A DNA stretch of 64,000 bases, from assembly GCA_038321755.1 (NCBI GenBank), contig JBBQFJ010000001.1, positions 1 to 64,000 of the forward strand, written 5' to 3'. Within the stretch, counting starts at the first letter, position 1. The number at the start of each line of letters is the position of its first letter. A model generated the notes under the pieces. The model was not told the DNA's origin. It was given only the letters and a program-made list of their open reading frames with translations, and searched no databases. Both the position numbers and the translations under genes were made by a program. Below, in pieces: positions 48,786-57,207 of this stretch. The stretch is from JALHSW01 sp038321755. Lineage in GTDB: Bacteria > Actinomycetota > Acidimicrobiia > IMCC26256 > PALSA-555.

Positions 48786-49775
48786 ATGCGCTCCCCCACC
48801 GCTTCTCGCCGGACGACTCGGGCGAGGACTCGCCTCGCCGTCGCCGTCGCCGCCCTGGGTGTGCTCGGCGCAGCCGCGTGCGCGCCGGTGGCCTCGGCGC
48901 CGGCACCCTCGCTGCCGGTGCGGACCGGGATCCAGAACGGGTCGATCGCCGGCTGCCCGGTCTTCCCGGCGGACAACCCGTGGAACGCCGACGTGTCGAC
49001 GCTGGCGAAGCGCTCGAACTCGGACGCGATGATCAGCCAGATCCAGGTCGACGGCTCCGACTTCCTCCACGCCGACTTCGGTGGAGGCGGCGCCTACGGG
49101 ATCCCGTACGTGACGGTGCCCGCGGACGAGCCGCTCGTTCCGACGCACTTCTTCGATTGGCCGGGCGAGAGCGACCCGGGCCCGTACCCGATCCCGCTCG
49201 GTGCCCCCGTCGAGGGTGGGAGCGACCGACACGTGCTCGCGGTGCAGCAGGGCACGTGCAAGCTGTTCGAGCTGTACAACGCATCGCCGGGCGCCGGGCG
49301 GTGGGAGGCGAGCAACGGAGCGACGTTCGACCTGCGATCGAACGCGACGCGACCCGCGGGCTGGACCTCCGCCGACGCGGCCGGCCTGCCGATCTTCCCG
49401 GGGCTGGTCCGCTACGACGAGGTCGCCGCCGGTGTGATCCGCCATGCGCTGCGCGTCACGTTCTCGAGCACCCAACAGGGATACGTCGCGCCGGCGACCC
49501 ACCTGGCGTCGAACGACACGAACCCGAACCGTCCGCCGATGGGTCTCCGGCTCCGACTCAAGGCGAGCTTCGACCTCTCGGGCTTCCACGGCCAGTCACG
49601 CGTGATCCTCCAGGCGATGAAGACCTACGGACTGCTCGTCGCGGACAACGGATCCAACTGGTTCGTCACCGGTGCTGCGGACTCCCGCTGGGACGACAAC
49701 GACCTGAACCAGCTCAAGACCGTTCCCGGGACCGCGTTCGAGGTGCTCGACACGGGACCGATCACCACGGGATGA
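48786..49775 (+). CDS. Conserved exported (lipo)protein of unknown function
   Basis: A 329-residue protein. The basic start is followed by a hydrophobic core and GAAACAPV, a reasonable lipobox with Cys near residue 32. The mature domain begins IAGCPVFPADNPWNADVSTLAKRSNSD and contains DWPGESDPGPYPIPLGAPVEGG, LYNASPGAGRWEASNGATFDLRSNATRPAGWTSADAAGLPIFPGLVRYDEV and HALRVTFSS, a conserved pattern I associate with uncharacterised secreted proteins of soil bacteria. It ends with a region like a lectin or hydrolase barrel, but no catalytic residues can be named. It stands alone, divergent from lgt. Confidence 0.7.
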   Translation: MRSPTASRRTTRARTRLAVAVAALGVLGAAACAPVASAPAPSLPVRTGIQNGSIAGCPVFPADNPWNADVSTLAKRSNSDAMISQIQVDGSDFLHADFGGGGAYGIPYVTVPADEPLVPTHFFDWPGESDPGPYPIPLGAPVEGGSDRHVLAVQQGTCKLFELYNASPGAGRWEASNGATFDLRSNATRPAGWTSADAAGLPIFPGLVRYDEVAAGVIRHALRVTFSSTQQGYVAPATHLASNDTNPNRPPMGLRLRLKASFDLSGFHGQSRVILQAMKTYGLLVADNGSNWFVTGAADSRWDDNDLNQLKTVPGTAFEVLDTGPITTG

Positions 49776-49782
49776 TCGGGTG

Positions 49783-50700
49783 ATGCGCATCGGCGTGTCG
49801 CTCAAGAGTGCCTACGGCCCCGTCGACCCCCGCGAGGGCGCCCGGCAGATGATCGAGCGCGCCGCCACCGCGCGCGCGGCCGACCTCGACTCGCTCTTCG
49901 TCGGTGACCACCACGCCACCGGGCCGTTCGCCTACTACCAGAACATCCCGATCATGGGTCGGCTGCTCGCGGAGTGGGGCGACCGGACCTCGGGCGTGCT
50001 CATGCTCCTGCCGCTCTGGGAGCCCGTGCTCGCGGCCGAGCAGCTCGGGACGCTCGCGGCGATCGCCGAAGGGCCGCTCGTGCTGCAGTGTGCACTCGGC
50101 GGAGGTGACCAGCAGTTCGCGGCCATGGGCGTCTCGATCAGCGAGCGACGCGCGCGGCTCGAGCAGGGACTCGACATCATCCGACGGTTGCTCGACGGCG
50201 AGACGGTGACGAGCACCGACGGCCCGTACCGCGTGGAGGCCGCGCGGGTCGCGCCGATCCCTGCCACAAGACTCGAGATCTGGATCGGCGCCGAGGCCGC
50301 GCCCGCGATCGATCGCGCTGCCCGGCTCGGTGACGGGTGGCTCGCGAACGCGAACGTCGTCCCGGACGACGCGGCGACGCAGGCCACGCGGTACTTCGAG
50401 CGCTGCACCGCGGCCGGTCGAGCGCCGGGCGTCGTCGCCATCCGCCGCGACGTGCACGTCGGTGCCGATCACGACGACGCCGATCGCGTCGCCGGGCCGA
50501 TCGTCGCATCGGGGTACCGTGGGTTCCGCCCCGAGGCGTGCACGTACGGGTCCGTCGACGAGGTCGTCGAGCGCTTTCGGTCATACGCAGCGATGGGATA
50601 CACCGACGTGATCGTGCGACACCTCGCCGAGGAGCACGCCGACGTGCTCGGCTCCATGGAGCGGCTCGGTGCGGTGCGCGAAGCACTGCGCGACGTCTGA
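49783..50700 (+). CDS. LLM-class (F420-dependent) oxidoreductase
   Basis: TIM-barrel luciferase-like monooxygenase/reductase of 305 residues. It shows LFVGDHH near residue 40, the family N-terminal motif, GDRTSGVLMLLPLWEPVLAAEQLGTLA near 67-95, and GWLANANVVP near 185. In actinobacteria such proteins usually bind F420, in line with the FrhB-like and PPOX genes in this window. Start: GTG 49780 and ATG 49783 are adjacent; ATG chosen. It begins seven bases after the preceding stop, so may be on the same transcript as the exported protein. Confidence 0.85.
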   Translation: MRIGVSLKSAYGPVDPREGARQMIERAATARAADLDSLFVGDHHATGPFAYYQNIPIMGRLLAEWGDRTSGVLMLLPLWEPVLAAEQLGTLAAIAEGPLVLQCALGGGDQQFAAMGVSISERRARLEQGLDIIRRLLDGETVTSTDGPYRVEAARVAPIPATRLEIWIGAEAAPAIDRAARLGDGWLANANVVPDDAATQATRYFERCTAAGRAPGVVAIRRDVHVGADHDDADRVAGPIVASGYRGFRPEACTYGSVDEVVERFRSYAAMGYTDVIVRHLAEEHADVLGSMERLGAVREALRDV

Positions 50701-50713
50701 AGGGAGGAGGACG

Positions 50714-51244
50714 ATGAGCGTCTTCTCGTCCCGCCCGACCCCTGATCCGGCCGGCCCCGGGCAGGAGTCGGTGTGGGACTACCCCAGGCCACCACGCGTG
50801 GAGCCCGTCCCGCAGCGCCTGCGGGTGGTGCTCGCTGGCCAGACGATCGCCGAGACGGTCGGCGGGTTCCGGGTGCTGGAGACGAGTCACCCGCCGAACT
50901 ACTACTTCCCGCCACACGACATCGTCGAAGGTGCCGTGGAGCGCGCCAAGGGCGCATCGTTCTGCGAATGGAAGGGTCGCGCGCACTACTTCACCGTGCG
51001 CGGTGGACGCATCGAGGGTCGCAGCGCCGAGCGCGTCGAGTCCGAGGCTGCGTGGGGGTACGACGAGCCGAGCGCGGCATTCGAACCGATCCGCGGGTAC
51101 GTCGCGTTCTACGCGAGCCGGATGGACGAGTGCTTCGTCGACGACGAGCAGGTGCGCGCGCAGCCCGGCGGCTTCTACGGCGGGTGGATCACCAGCGACG
51201 TCGTCGGCCCGTTCAAGGGCGGTCCCGGATCACGTGCCTGGTGA
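50714..51244 (+). CDS. DUF427 family protein
   Basis: A 176-residue protein of unknown function. ESVWDYPRPPRVEPVPQRLRVVLAGQTIAETVGGFRVLETSHPPNYYFPP is the family start, and EWKGRAHYFTVRGGR and IRGYVAFYASRMDECFVDDEQV follow; typical DUF427 beta proteins. GGAGGAGG lies four bases before ATG 50714. The stop codon is within a 14-bp tandem repeat that also supplies the next gene's start. Confidence 0.88.
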   Translation: MSVFSSRPTPDPAGPGQESVWDYPRPPRVEPVPQRLRVVLAGQTIAETVGGFRVLETSHPPNYYFPPHDIVEGAVERAKGASFCEWKGRAHYFTVRGGRIEGRSAERVESEAAWGYDEPSAAFEPIRGYVAFYASRMDECFVDDEQVRAQPGGFYGGWITSDVVGPFKGGPGSRAW

Positions 51245-51272
51245 CTGGCGCCTGGTGACTGGCGCCTGGTGA
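51237..51272. repeat. 14-bp tandem repeat containing a stop codon and the next start
   Basis: Unit CCTGGTGACTGGCG at 51237-51250 and 51251-51264, then a partial third copy from 51265 that changes into GTGATG. The DUF427 stop (51242-51244) is in the first copy, TGA recurs at 51256 and 51270, covering all three frames. The altered third copy holds the GTG/ATG start of the downstream gene. Confidence 0.93.
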
Positions 51273-52171
51273 TGGAGCTGGTGAGCGCCGCCGGGTGGGG
51301 ACGGCTGGTGAGACGCGGCCTCGCGATCGCCGCGTGCACCACGCTGTTCGCACCCGTGTTCACTCCGGCCGCAGGAGCGATACCCCGGGATCCACGGCTG
51401 GCAGCCGTCCACTCCTGGGCGTTCGCGATCGGCGACGGGACGCTGCGCGGTGATCTGCGGTCGCGCTATGACGACTTCGACCTCGTGATCGTGGACGGCG
51501 AGGACGTGAGCACCACGCAGGTGCGCGAGCTGCACGCGTCGGGCGCACTCGTGCTCGGCTATCTCGACGTCGGCAGCATCGAACGCGGTCGGAGCTGGTT
51601 CCAGCAGGCGCGGCCGTACCGTCTCGACTACTGGGGTGACTGGGGTGAGTGGTACGCGAACGTGGCCGCGCCCGAATACCGGTCGTTGTTGGCCGAACGG
51701 GTCGCGCCCACGATGATGGACAAAGGCCTCGACGGGCTGTTCCTCGACAACCTGGACATGATCGAGACCCACCCCGCGCAGGCCCGCGGCATGCGAACGC
51801 TCGTGGGTCGGCTCGCAGACGAGGTCCACGGCAACGGCAAGCTCCTGTTCGCGCAGAACGGCGACCACGTCCTCGGACGGATGCTCACGTCGCTCGATGG
51901 TTGGAACCGCGAGGACGTCGGTTCCACCTACGACTTCCACGACGGCGAGTACCGACGCACCTCGTCGGCCGACACCGCTGCGGCGCAGCAGGCCCTCCGC
52001 CGGATCGGTGCGAGAGGCGTGCTCACGCTGGCGACGGGCTACACCGACGGCTCACCCGGTCAGGACGCCAACGTCGCCGCGCAGGCGTGCGCCGCGGGTG
52101 CGCTTCCGTTCATCAGCGACATCGAGCTGACGCGGATCGCGCCGGCTGCGCGCTGCCCGATCGTGCCGTGA
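51272..52171 (+). CDS. Secreted GH114-like (TM1410-type) glycoside hydrolase
   Basis: A 299-residue exported protein with a signal peptide ending TPAAGA-IPRD (near residue 36). The TIM-barrel pattern of the endo-alpha-1,4-polygalactosaminidase family is visible: DLVIVDGEDV, LVLGYLDVGSIERGRSWFQ, and MDKGLDGLFLDNLDMIE with paired acidic residues near 150-155, followed by LLFAQNGDHVL. Natural target unknown. ATG 51272 was taken; a GTG (VSAAGWG) a few codons in is possible. No ribosome site is visible; translation is probably coupled to DUF427. Confidence 0.8.
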   Translation: MELVSAAGWGRLVRRGLAIAACTTLFAPVFTPAAGAIPRDPRLAAVHSWAFAIGDGTLRGDLRSRYDDFDLVIVDGEDVSTTQVRELHASGALVLGYLDVGSIERGRSWFQQARPYRLDYWGDWGEWYANVAAPEYRSLLAERVAPTMMDKGLDGLFLDNLDMIETHPAQARGMRTLVGRLADEVHGNGKLLFAQNGDHVLGRMLTSLDGWNREDVGSTYDFHDGEYRRTSSADTAAAQQALRRIGARGVLTLATGYTDGSPGQDANVAAQACAAGALPFISDIELTRIAPAARCPIVP

Positions 52172-52181
52172 CCTCCGCCAG

Positions 52182-53039
52182 CTACTTCAAGAGGCGGGAC
52201 ATGCGCCGGTCGGCGAGGATCTTGCCGCCGGTCTGCTCATTCGGGCAGTAGACGACTTCGTGGGACTCGTACGACACGCGCTGCAGCTCGGTCCCACAGC
52301 TCGGGCACGGCGTGCCGGCCCGGCCGTGCACCTCGAAGTTGCCGCCGAGCTTGGGCTCGGCCAACCCGCCGGTGCGGGCTCGTTCGCGCTCCAGACCGTC
52401 GACGAGGACCGCGCGCACCGCGTCGAGCAACCGCTGCCGTCCTTCGTCGGCGAGCTGCGCGAGCGTCGAGTACGGCGAGATCTGGGCGCGCCAGAGCGCG
52501 TCGTCGGAGTAGCCGCGACCGATACCTGCCACCGTGTGCTGATCGCGCAACCACGTGTGGATGCGTCGCTTGTCCTCGCCACGGAGGACGAAGTCGGCGA
52601 AGTCCTGCGAGTCGGGCTCCGGACCAAGGCGGTCCAGTGGCCCGTCGTCGCCCGGCGCGAGGACCCACCACGCGGCCTTTCGCTCGTGGCCGTACTCGCG
52701 CACGAGGAGCGCGGGCCCGATCCCACCGTCGTCTCCCGAGAAGCGCAGGCGCACGACGCCCCCCTTGCCGCCCCTGTTCTTCTTGGGGACCGGCTCGACG
52801 TCGACGCGGCCGGCCTGGGAGAGGTGGATGAGCAGGCGGTGCCCGTCGTCGAACTCGACGACGAGGTACTTCCCCCGGCGACCGACGTGGGTGAGGACGT
52901 GCCCGACGAGCGCCTCGGGGGGAGGCACCACGGTGTTCAGGGACGAGAAGCTGTGCGGCTCGTAGCCCTCGAGGGTGCGTCCGCCGACCGCGGCGTCGAG
53001 GCGCTCGGCCAGCGCCTGCATCTGGGGGAGCTCGGGCAT
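52182..53039 (-). CDS. Fpg/Nei family DNA glycosylase
   Basis: Bifunctional base-excision enzyme. The 285-residue protein starts MPELPQMQ, with the catalytic Pro2 and Glu3 of the family. HLSQAGRVDV holds a conserved Lys/Ser loop; the helix-two-turn-helix region around DQHTVAGIGRGYSDDALWRAQISPYS is present. The zinc finger reads CPSC-GTELQRVSYESHEVV-YCPNEQTGGK: its fourth position, normally Cys, is Glu. ATG 53039 follows the MFS gene by four bases. Confidence 0.87.
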   Translation of the reverse strand: MPELPQMQALAERLDAAVGGRTLEGYEPHSFSSLNTVVPPPEALVGHVLTHVGRRGKYLVVEFDDGHRLLIHLSQAGRVDVEPVPKKNRGGKGGVVRLRFSGDDGGIGPALLVREYGHERKAAWWVLAPGDDGPLDRLGPEPDSQDFADFVLRGEDKRRIHTWLRDQHTVAGIGRGYSDDALWRAQISPYSTLAQLADEGRQRLLDAVRAVLVDGLERERARTGGLAEPKLGGNFEVHGRAGTPCPSCGTELQRVSYESHEVVYCPNEQTGGKILADRRMSRLLK

Positions 53040-53043
53040 CGCA

Positions 53044-54711
53044 TCACCTGGTGAGCGCGGGGTCTCCCGCCGCGGGCTCGACGTCGTCGGTCGGGGCTGC
53101 TTCGGACTCTTCCTCGAACGGTGCGACGACGAACATCTCGCCGTCCGGTGAGAACGACTCGATCGCGGCTTCGCTCCGAGCCTGGTCTCTGATCTTGGCC
53201 GCGTTCCCACGCGGCATGAGCAGCGTACAGACCAGTCCGATCACGGCCACGAACACCGCGACCCAGAACGTGCGGTGCAGCGCTCCTGCGAACGCGTCGG
53301 AGACCGCCCCCTTGACCGCGGGCGGGACGGTCGAGTCGGTCGACGGCGTCAGCACCTGTGAGGCGTCGACCTGCACACCGCCGAGCGCCGAGGACAGCCG
53401 ACTCGTGAGCGCGGTGAGCATCACCGACGTCGCAATCGCGACGCCGATCGCGCCACCGAGCTGGCGCGTGAAGTTCACCATCCCCGTGGCCACACCCATC
53501 TGGCGCAGACCCACCGAGTTCTGCGCGGCGAGCGACGTCGACATGAAGACGAGCCCCATGCCGAACCCGAGCACGATCAGGTAGCCGCTCAGCTCGAGCT
53601 GACCCGACTGTGCGGTGAGGCGTGTGAGCAGGAACGTGCCGACCACGACGAGCGCCGCGCCGGTCATGACGATCACGCGGAAGCCGACCTTCAGGACCAG
53701 TCGCGCGCCACCGGCGGAGCCGATCATCATCGCCAGCATCATGGGGATCAGGATGCGCCCCGCACCCGTCGCCGACTCGCCCAGCACGGTGCTCCCGTAG
53801 AGCGGCATGAAGGAGAGGACGCCGAACATCGACATGCCGAGGAACGCGGTGATCACCGCCGCGGCGCGCAGGCCAGGCACCTTGAACAGGTCGAGCGGGA
53901 TGAGCGGTTCGGTCGCCTTCCGCTCGATCATGAGGAACGCCACGAGCAGCGCCGCGCTGGCCGTGAACGCGCCGACGACCTGGAACGAGTCCCATGGGTG
54001 CTCGCGCCCACCGGTCTCGAGTGCGTAGACGAGGAGCGATGTCCACGCGAGCAATGTGATGACCCCGGGCCAGTCGAGCTTGTGCTTGTGTCGTTCGAGG
54101 AGCGGCTCGACCATCACCAGAGCGACGAGCGTGATGGCCACGATCCCGATCGGGAGGTTCACGTAGAAGACCCAGCGCCAGGAGAGCTGGTCGGTGAGGA
54201 AGCCGCCGAGGAAGGGTCCGAGCACGGACGAGAGGGCGAACACGGCCGAGTACACCGCGGAGATCCGCGCCCGCTGCTCCATCGTGTAGAGGTCGGCGCT
54301 GATCGTCTGCGCGACCGGGAGGATGCAACCGGCCCCGATGCCCTGGATCGCACGGAAGATCACGAGCGCAGTCATCGTCTGGGACATCCCGCACAGCGCG
54401 GAGCCGACGAGGAAGATCGTCATCCCCGCAAGGAAGATCTTCTTCCGTCCGAACATGTCGGCGAGTCGGCCCCAGAGCGGGATCGTCGCGATCTCCGCGA
54501 GCAGGAACCCCGAGAACACCCATGCGTACGAGTCGAGGCCGTGCAGGTCGCGCACGATGGTCGGGAGCGCGGTCGACACGATCGTCCCGTCGATCGCGGC
54601 GAGGAACATCCCGGCGATCACCGCAACCGTCGTGAGGATCACGCGCCGCTTGGTCAGGCGGGACGCGTACTCCGTCTGCTCCGCCGACTCTCCCGTCAGG
54701 CTCGGGCTCAT
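53044..54711 (-). CDS. MFS drug:H+ antiporter-2 (DHA2/EmrB-QacA) efflux protein
   Basis: Proton-driven export of toxic compounds. ATG 54711 overlaps the TetR stop by four bases (ATGA) and gives 555 residues with about 14 helices. Motif C-like FLGGFLTDQLSWRWVFYVNLPIG, the motif A LWGRLADMFGRKKIFLAGM, and AIDGTIVSTALPTIVRDL in helix 1 (motif D1) are seen. The tail is 50 acidic/polar residues. Operon order TetR-MFS-Fpg suggests TetR regulates all three. Confidence 0.93.
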   Translation of the reverse strand: MSPSLTGESAEQTEYASRLTKRRVILTTVAVIAGMFLAAIDGTIVSTALPTIVRDLHGLDSYAWVFSGFLLAEIATIPLWGRLADMFGRKKIFLAGMTIFLVGSALCGMSQTMTALVIFRAIQGIGAGCILPVAQTISADLYTMEQRARISAVYSAVFALSSVLGPFLGGFLTDQLSWRWVFYVNLPIGIVAITLVALVMVEPLLERHKHKLDWPGVITLLAWTSLLVYALETGGREHPWDSFQVVGAFTASAALLVAFLMIERKATEPLIPLDLFKVPGLRAAAVITAFLGMSMFGVLSFMPLYGSTVLGESATGAGRILIPMMLAMMIGSAGGARLVLKVGFRVIVMTGAALVVVGTFLLTRLTAQSGQLELSGYLIVLGFGMGLVFMSTSLAAQNSVGLRQMGVATGMVNFTRQLGGAIGVAIATSVMLTALTSRLSSALGGVQVDASQVLTPSTDSTVPPAVKGAVSDAFAGALHRTFWVAVFVAVIGLVCTLLMPRGNAAKIRDQARSEAAIESFSPDGEMFVVAPFEEESEAAPTDDVEPAAGDPALTR

Positions 54712-55331
54712 CGCTCGCCCGCCTGCAATGCCGGCGCGACGAGACCCGCGAATGCCTCGATGCGGCCGGCGACGGTCGGGTCGTGGTGGTTGAGGTACTC
54801 GACGAAGAGCCCCCACAGGAACGTCGCGATGACATCGGCAGCCGCGGCGACGTCGGCATCGGGTGCGAGGTCGTCGGACTCCGTGAGCACGACCTGCCAG
54901 CGGGCACGCCAGTCGTCCGACAGGGCCGCGCCGACCTCCAGCGCCTCCGCGTCGCCGAGGACGGCTTCGCGCTGCATGAGTCGGAGGAACTCGGCGTCGT
55001 CGACCAGCCCGGCGAACTCACGCGCCGCCTGCTCCACGATCCGGGCTTCGACCGTCTGCGACTGGACCGGCGGATGCTCGATCGTCCCGTCGTCGGTCCC
55101 CCGAGCCGCGTGGTACACGGCCTGGATAAGGTCGGCTTTCGAGGCGAAGTGGTAGTAGACGCCGGGCACGGTGACGCCCGCCGCGTCGGCCAGCTCGCGC
55201 ATGCTGACCGCGCTCGTCCCCTTCTCGGAGAAGAGTCGCAGGGCCGTCTCGACGATGCGGTCCCGCGTCGCCGGCGATGGTCCTGCGCTCCCAGCTCGGC
55301 CTCCCGCGAGGGATGGCGTGCCTTCGCTCAC
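54708..55331 (-). CDS. TetR family transcriptional regulator
   Basis: Local repressor of the efflux pump. GTG 55331 (VSEGTPSLAGGRAGSAGPSPATRDRIVETALRLFSEKGTSAVSMRELADAAGVTVPGVYYHF) gives 207 residues; helix-turn-helix AVSMRELADAAGVTVPGVYYHFASKADLI is near residue 42-70. The C-terminal ligand domain is typical but the inducer cannot be predicted. The palindrome at 55350-55369 lies just upstream and probably binds it. Confidence 0.92.
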   Translation of the reverse strand: MSEGTPSLAGGRAGSAGPSPATRDRIVETALRLFSEKGTSAVSMRELADAAGVTVPGVYYHFASKADLIQAVYHAARGTDDGTIEHPPVQSQTVEARIVEQAAREFAGLVDDAEFLRLMQREAVLGDAEALEVGAALSDDWRARWQVVLTESDDLAPDADVAAAADVIATFLWGLFVEYLNHHDPTVAGRIEAFAGLVAPALQAGER

Positions 55332-55349
55332 CCGGCGATCTTGCCACTT

Positions 55350-55369
55350 ACTTGAACGTTCGTTCAAGT
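55350..55369. promoter_or_regulatory. TetR-type operator palindrome
   Basis: Perfect inverted repeat ACTTGAACG-TT-CGTTCAAGT, 9-bp arms and a 2-base centre, 19 bases upstream of the tetR start. Many TetR proteins bind such 18-20 bp sites; autoregulation of the TetR-MFS-Fpg operon is the simplest reading. Confidence 0.8.
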
Positions 55370-55396
55370 CAGGATCACGACCCAGGTCAAGCCCCA

Positions 55397-55454
55397 AGGT
55401 GTTTTGGCGTCGGAAACACCCTCGTCAGAGATGCTCAGCGACGCCAAAACACCT
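55397..55454. repeat. 16-bp perfect inverted repeat with alternative pairing
   Basis: AGGTGTTTTGGCGTCG (55397-55412) is the exact reverse complement of CGACGCCAAAACACCT (55439-55454), loop 26 bases. The first arm can alternatively pair with AAACACC (55414-55420). It is five bases after the stop of the UbiB-type kinase (minus strand) and upstream of tetR. May be a terminator with no T-tract, or a regulatory/mobile palindrome. Confidence 0.6.
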
Positions 55455-55459
55455 CTGCT

Positions 55460-57028
55460 CTAGCTCCGATCGCCCATGCGCTTGATGATGGTGCGGCGGC
55501 GCTCCTGGAGGTCGCGGAAGGTCAGGCGGTCCACCTCCGCCGGCACCATCATCCCGGCCTTGACGGCGTCGAGGTCGACGGTCTCCCGGACGGCGCCCGC
55601 ACCCAGCTCCCGGGCGATCTGCTCTCCGTGGTGGGTGAGGAAGTACGTGTGGACGTGGACGATCTCGGCGAGCAGATCGAGATCGGGGGCGAGGGTCGCC
55701 GTCGCTGCGTTCAGGAACATCAAGTTCTTCACGAAGAGCATGAGGTCCTTGGGCGCGCGTGCGCCGTAACCGAGCAGCTTCTTCATGAGGTCCTCGAGCT
55801 CGCCGACCAGCTCGTTCGCCGACATCTGCGTCGGGTCCTGCACGGGCTGGTCGAGACCGAGGTCCGCCATCACCGCGTCGATGTCGGTGTCGCGCGGGAA
55901 CGCGCCGAGGTCACGGAGCGACTCGACCTGCCCACGGACGTCGCCGGCCGTCCCGCTCAGGAGGAGCCGGAGGAACGCGAGCCGCTGGGGCTCGGCGAGG
56001 CGCCCCGTGATCCCGAAGTCGAACACCACGGTCTGCCCGCTCGGCGACACCAGGAGGTTCCCGCCGTGGAGGTCACCGTGGAAGACGCCGTGGAGCAGGG
56101 CTCCTTCGAGGCACGCGATGAGGCCGGCGCGCAGCACCGCGTCGGTGTCGATGCCCGCGTCGTGCATGGAGGCGACGTCGTCGAAGGCGAAGCCGTGGAG
56201 GCGCTCCATGACGAGGATCCGCCGCGTCACCAGGGTTGCGTGGGGGCGGGGGACCACCATCGTGCGTTGGTCAGTCGCCGCGAAGACGTGCGCGAGATCG
56301 AGCATGTTCTCGGCTTCGAGGCGGAAGTCGAGCTCCTCGACGATCTGCTCGGCGAACAGCTCGACGAGGGCAGGCGGGTTCGCGAGCGCAGCGACCGGGA
56401 TCCGCCCGACCAGCAGCGGCGCGAGCCAGGCCAGGGCGCGGAGGTCCTCGCGCACGAGCGCGCCGACCCGGGGGCGCTGCACCTTCACCACGACGTCCTC
56501 ACCGGTGAGCAGCCGGGCGGCGTGGACCTGGGCGATCGACGCCGCCGCGATCGGCGTCTGCGCGAACTCGGCGAAGACCGCGTCGAGCGGACGCCCGAGC
56601 TCCGCCTCGACGACCGCCTTGACCGCGGCGAACGGCTCGGCGGGCACCTGGTCCCGCAGCCGCTTGAACTCGTCGACCAGCTCGTCGGGGAAGAGCCCGT
56701 CGAAGGCCGAGATGATCTGGCCGAGCTTCACGTAGGTGGAGCCGAGCCCCTCGAACGACTGGCGGAGCCGACGGGACATGCCGGCCCGCGATTGCGGGGT
56801 ACCCCGGTCGCGGAACCGCCACCCGAGGAGCGCGACTCCGACGCTGGCGACGACCCGAGCAAAGCGCCCGATCGGGGGAAGGCGACGGCGGGCGAGCAGG
56901 CGGGGGACATCCGCTCGGGTACGAGCCCGGATCCGGTCGATGCCCCGCAGCCAGACGAGGTCGTCGCGCCGGACCACCCACGGACCCGTGTCGGTGAACG
57001 CGTAGTCCTGCACATCGGACGAAGCCAC
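55460..57028 (-). CDS. ABC1/UbiB family atypical kinase
   Basis: Atypical protein-kinase-like ATPase implicated in quinone or isoprenoid lipid metabolism; membrane-associated. The 522-residue protein has the KxGQ motif YVKLGQIISAFDGLFPDEL near residue 98-116, catalytic FHGDLHGGNLLV near 317-328 and metal-binding VFDFGITGR near 339. GTG 57028 is six bases after TACCGT; the frame upstream of it is noise. Few predicted C-terminal membrane helices. Isolated gene, followed by a palindrome. Confidence 0.9.
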   Translation of the reverse strand: MASSDVQDYAFTDTGPWVVRRDDLVWLRGIDRIRARTRADVPRLLARRRLPPIGRFARVVASVGVALLGWRFRDRGTPQSRAGMSRRLRQSFEGLGSTYVKLGQIISAFDGLFPDELVDEFKRLRDQVPAEPFAAVKAVVEAELGRPLDAVFAEFAQTPIAAASIAQVHAARLLTGEDVVVKVQRPRVGALVREDLRALAWLAPLLVGRIPVAALANPPALVELFAEQIVEELDFRLEAENMLDLAHVFAATDQRTMVVPRPHATLVTRRILVMERLHGFAFDDVASMHDAGIDTDAVLRAGLIACLEGALLHGVFHGDLHGGNLLVSPSGQTVVFDFGITGRLAEPQRLAFLRLLLSGTAGDVRGQVESLRDLGAFPRDTDIDAVMADLGLDQPVQDPTQMSANELVGELEDLMKKLLGYGARAPKDLMLFVKNLMFLNAATATLAPDLDLLAEIVHVHTYFLTHHGEQIARELGAGAVRETVDLDAVKAGMMVPAEVDRLTFRDLQERRRTIIKRMGDRS

Positions 57029-57106
57029 GCCTTCACGGTACGCACTGCTCGATCGGCCGAGTGCACCCGGGACGCCTGGCCCGCAAGCCCGCCGGGCCCG
57101 GACGCG

Positions 57107-57141
57107 ACGTACCCCCGCCCGGGGGGAGGGCGGGGGTACGT
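57107..57141 (-). terminator. Terminator-like hairpin downstream of the Rpf-like gene
   Basis: ACGTACCCCCGCCC (57107-57120) pairs perfectly over 14 bp with GGGCGGGGGTACGT (57128-57141), loop seven bases. It is about 65 bases past the stop of the Rpf-like gene on the minus strand, and upstream of the UbiB-type kinase promoter, isolating the two genes. Confidence 0.85.
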
Positions 57142-57207
57142 ACAGGGACCGTGGGATGTCGGTCGCCCTCGACAACGCCGAGGAGCGACCGACCATTCCC
57201 ACGTCGA

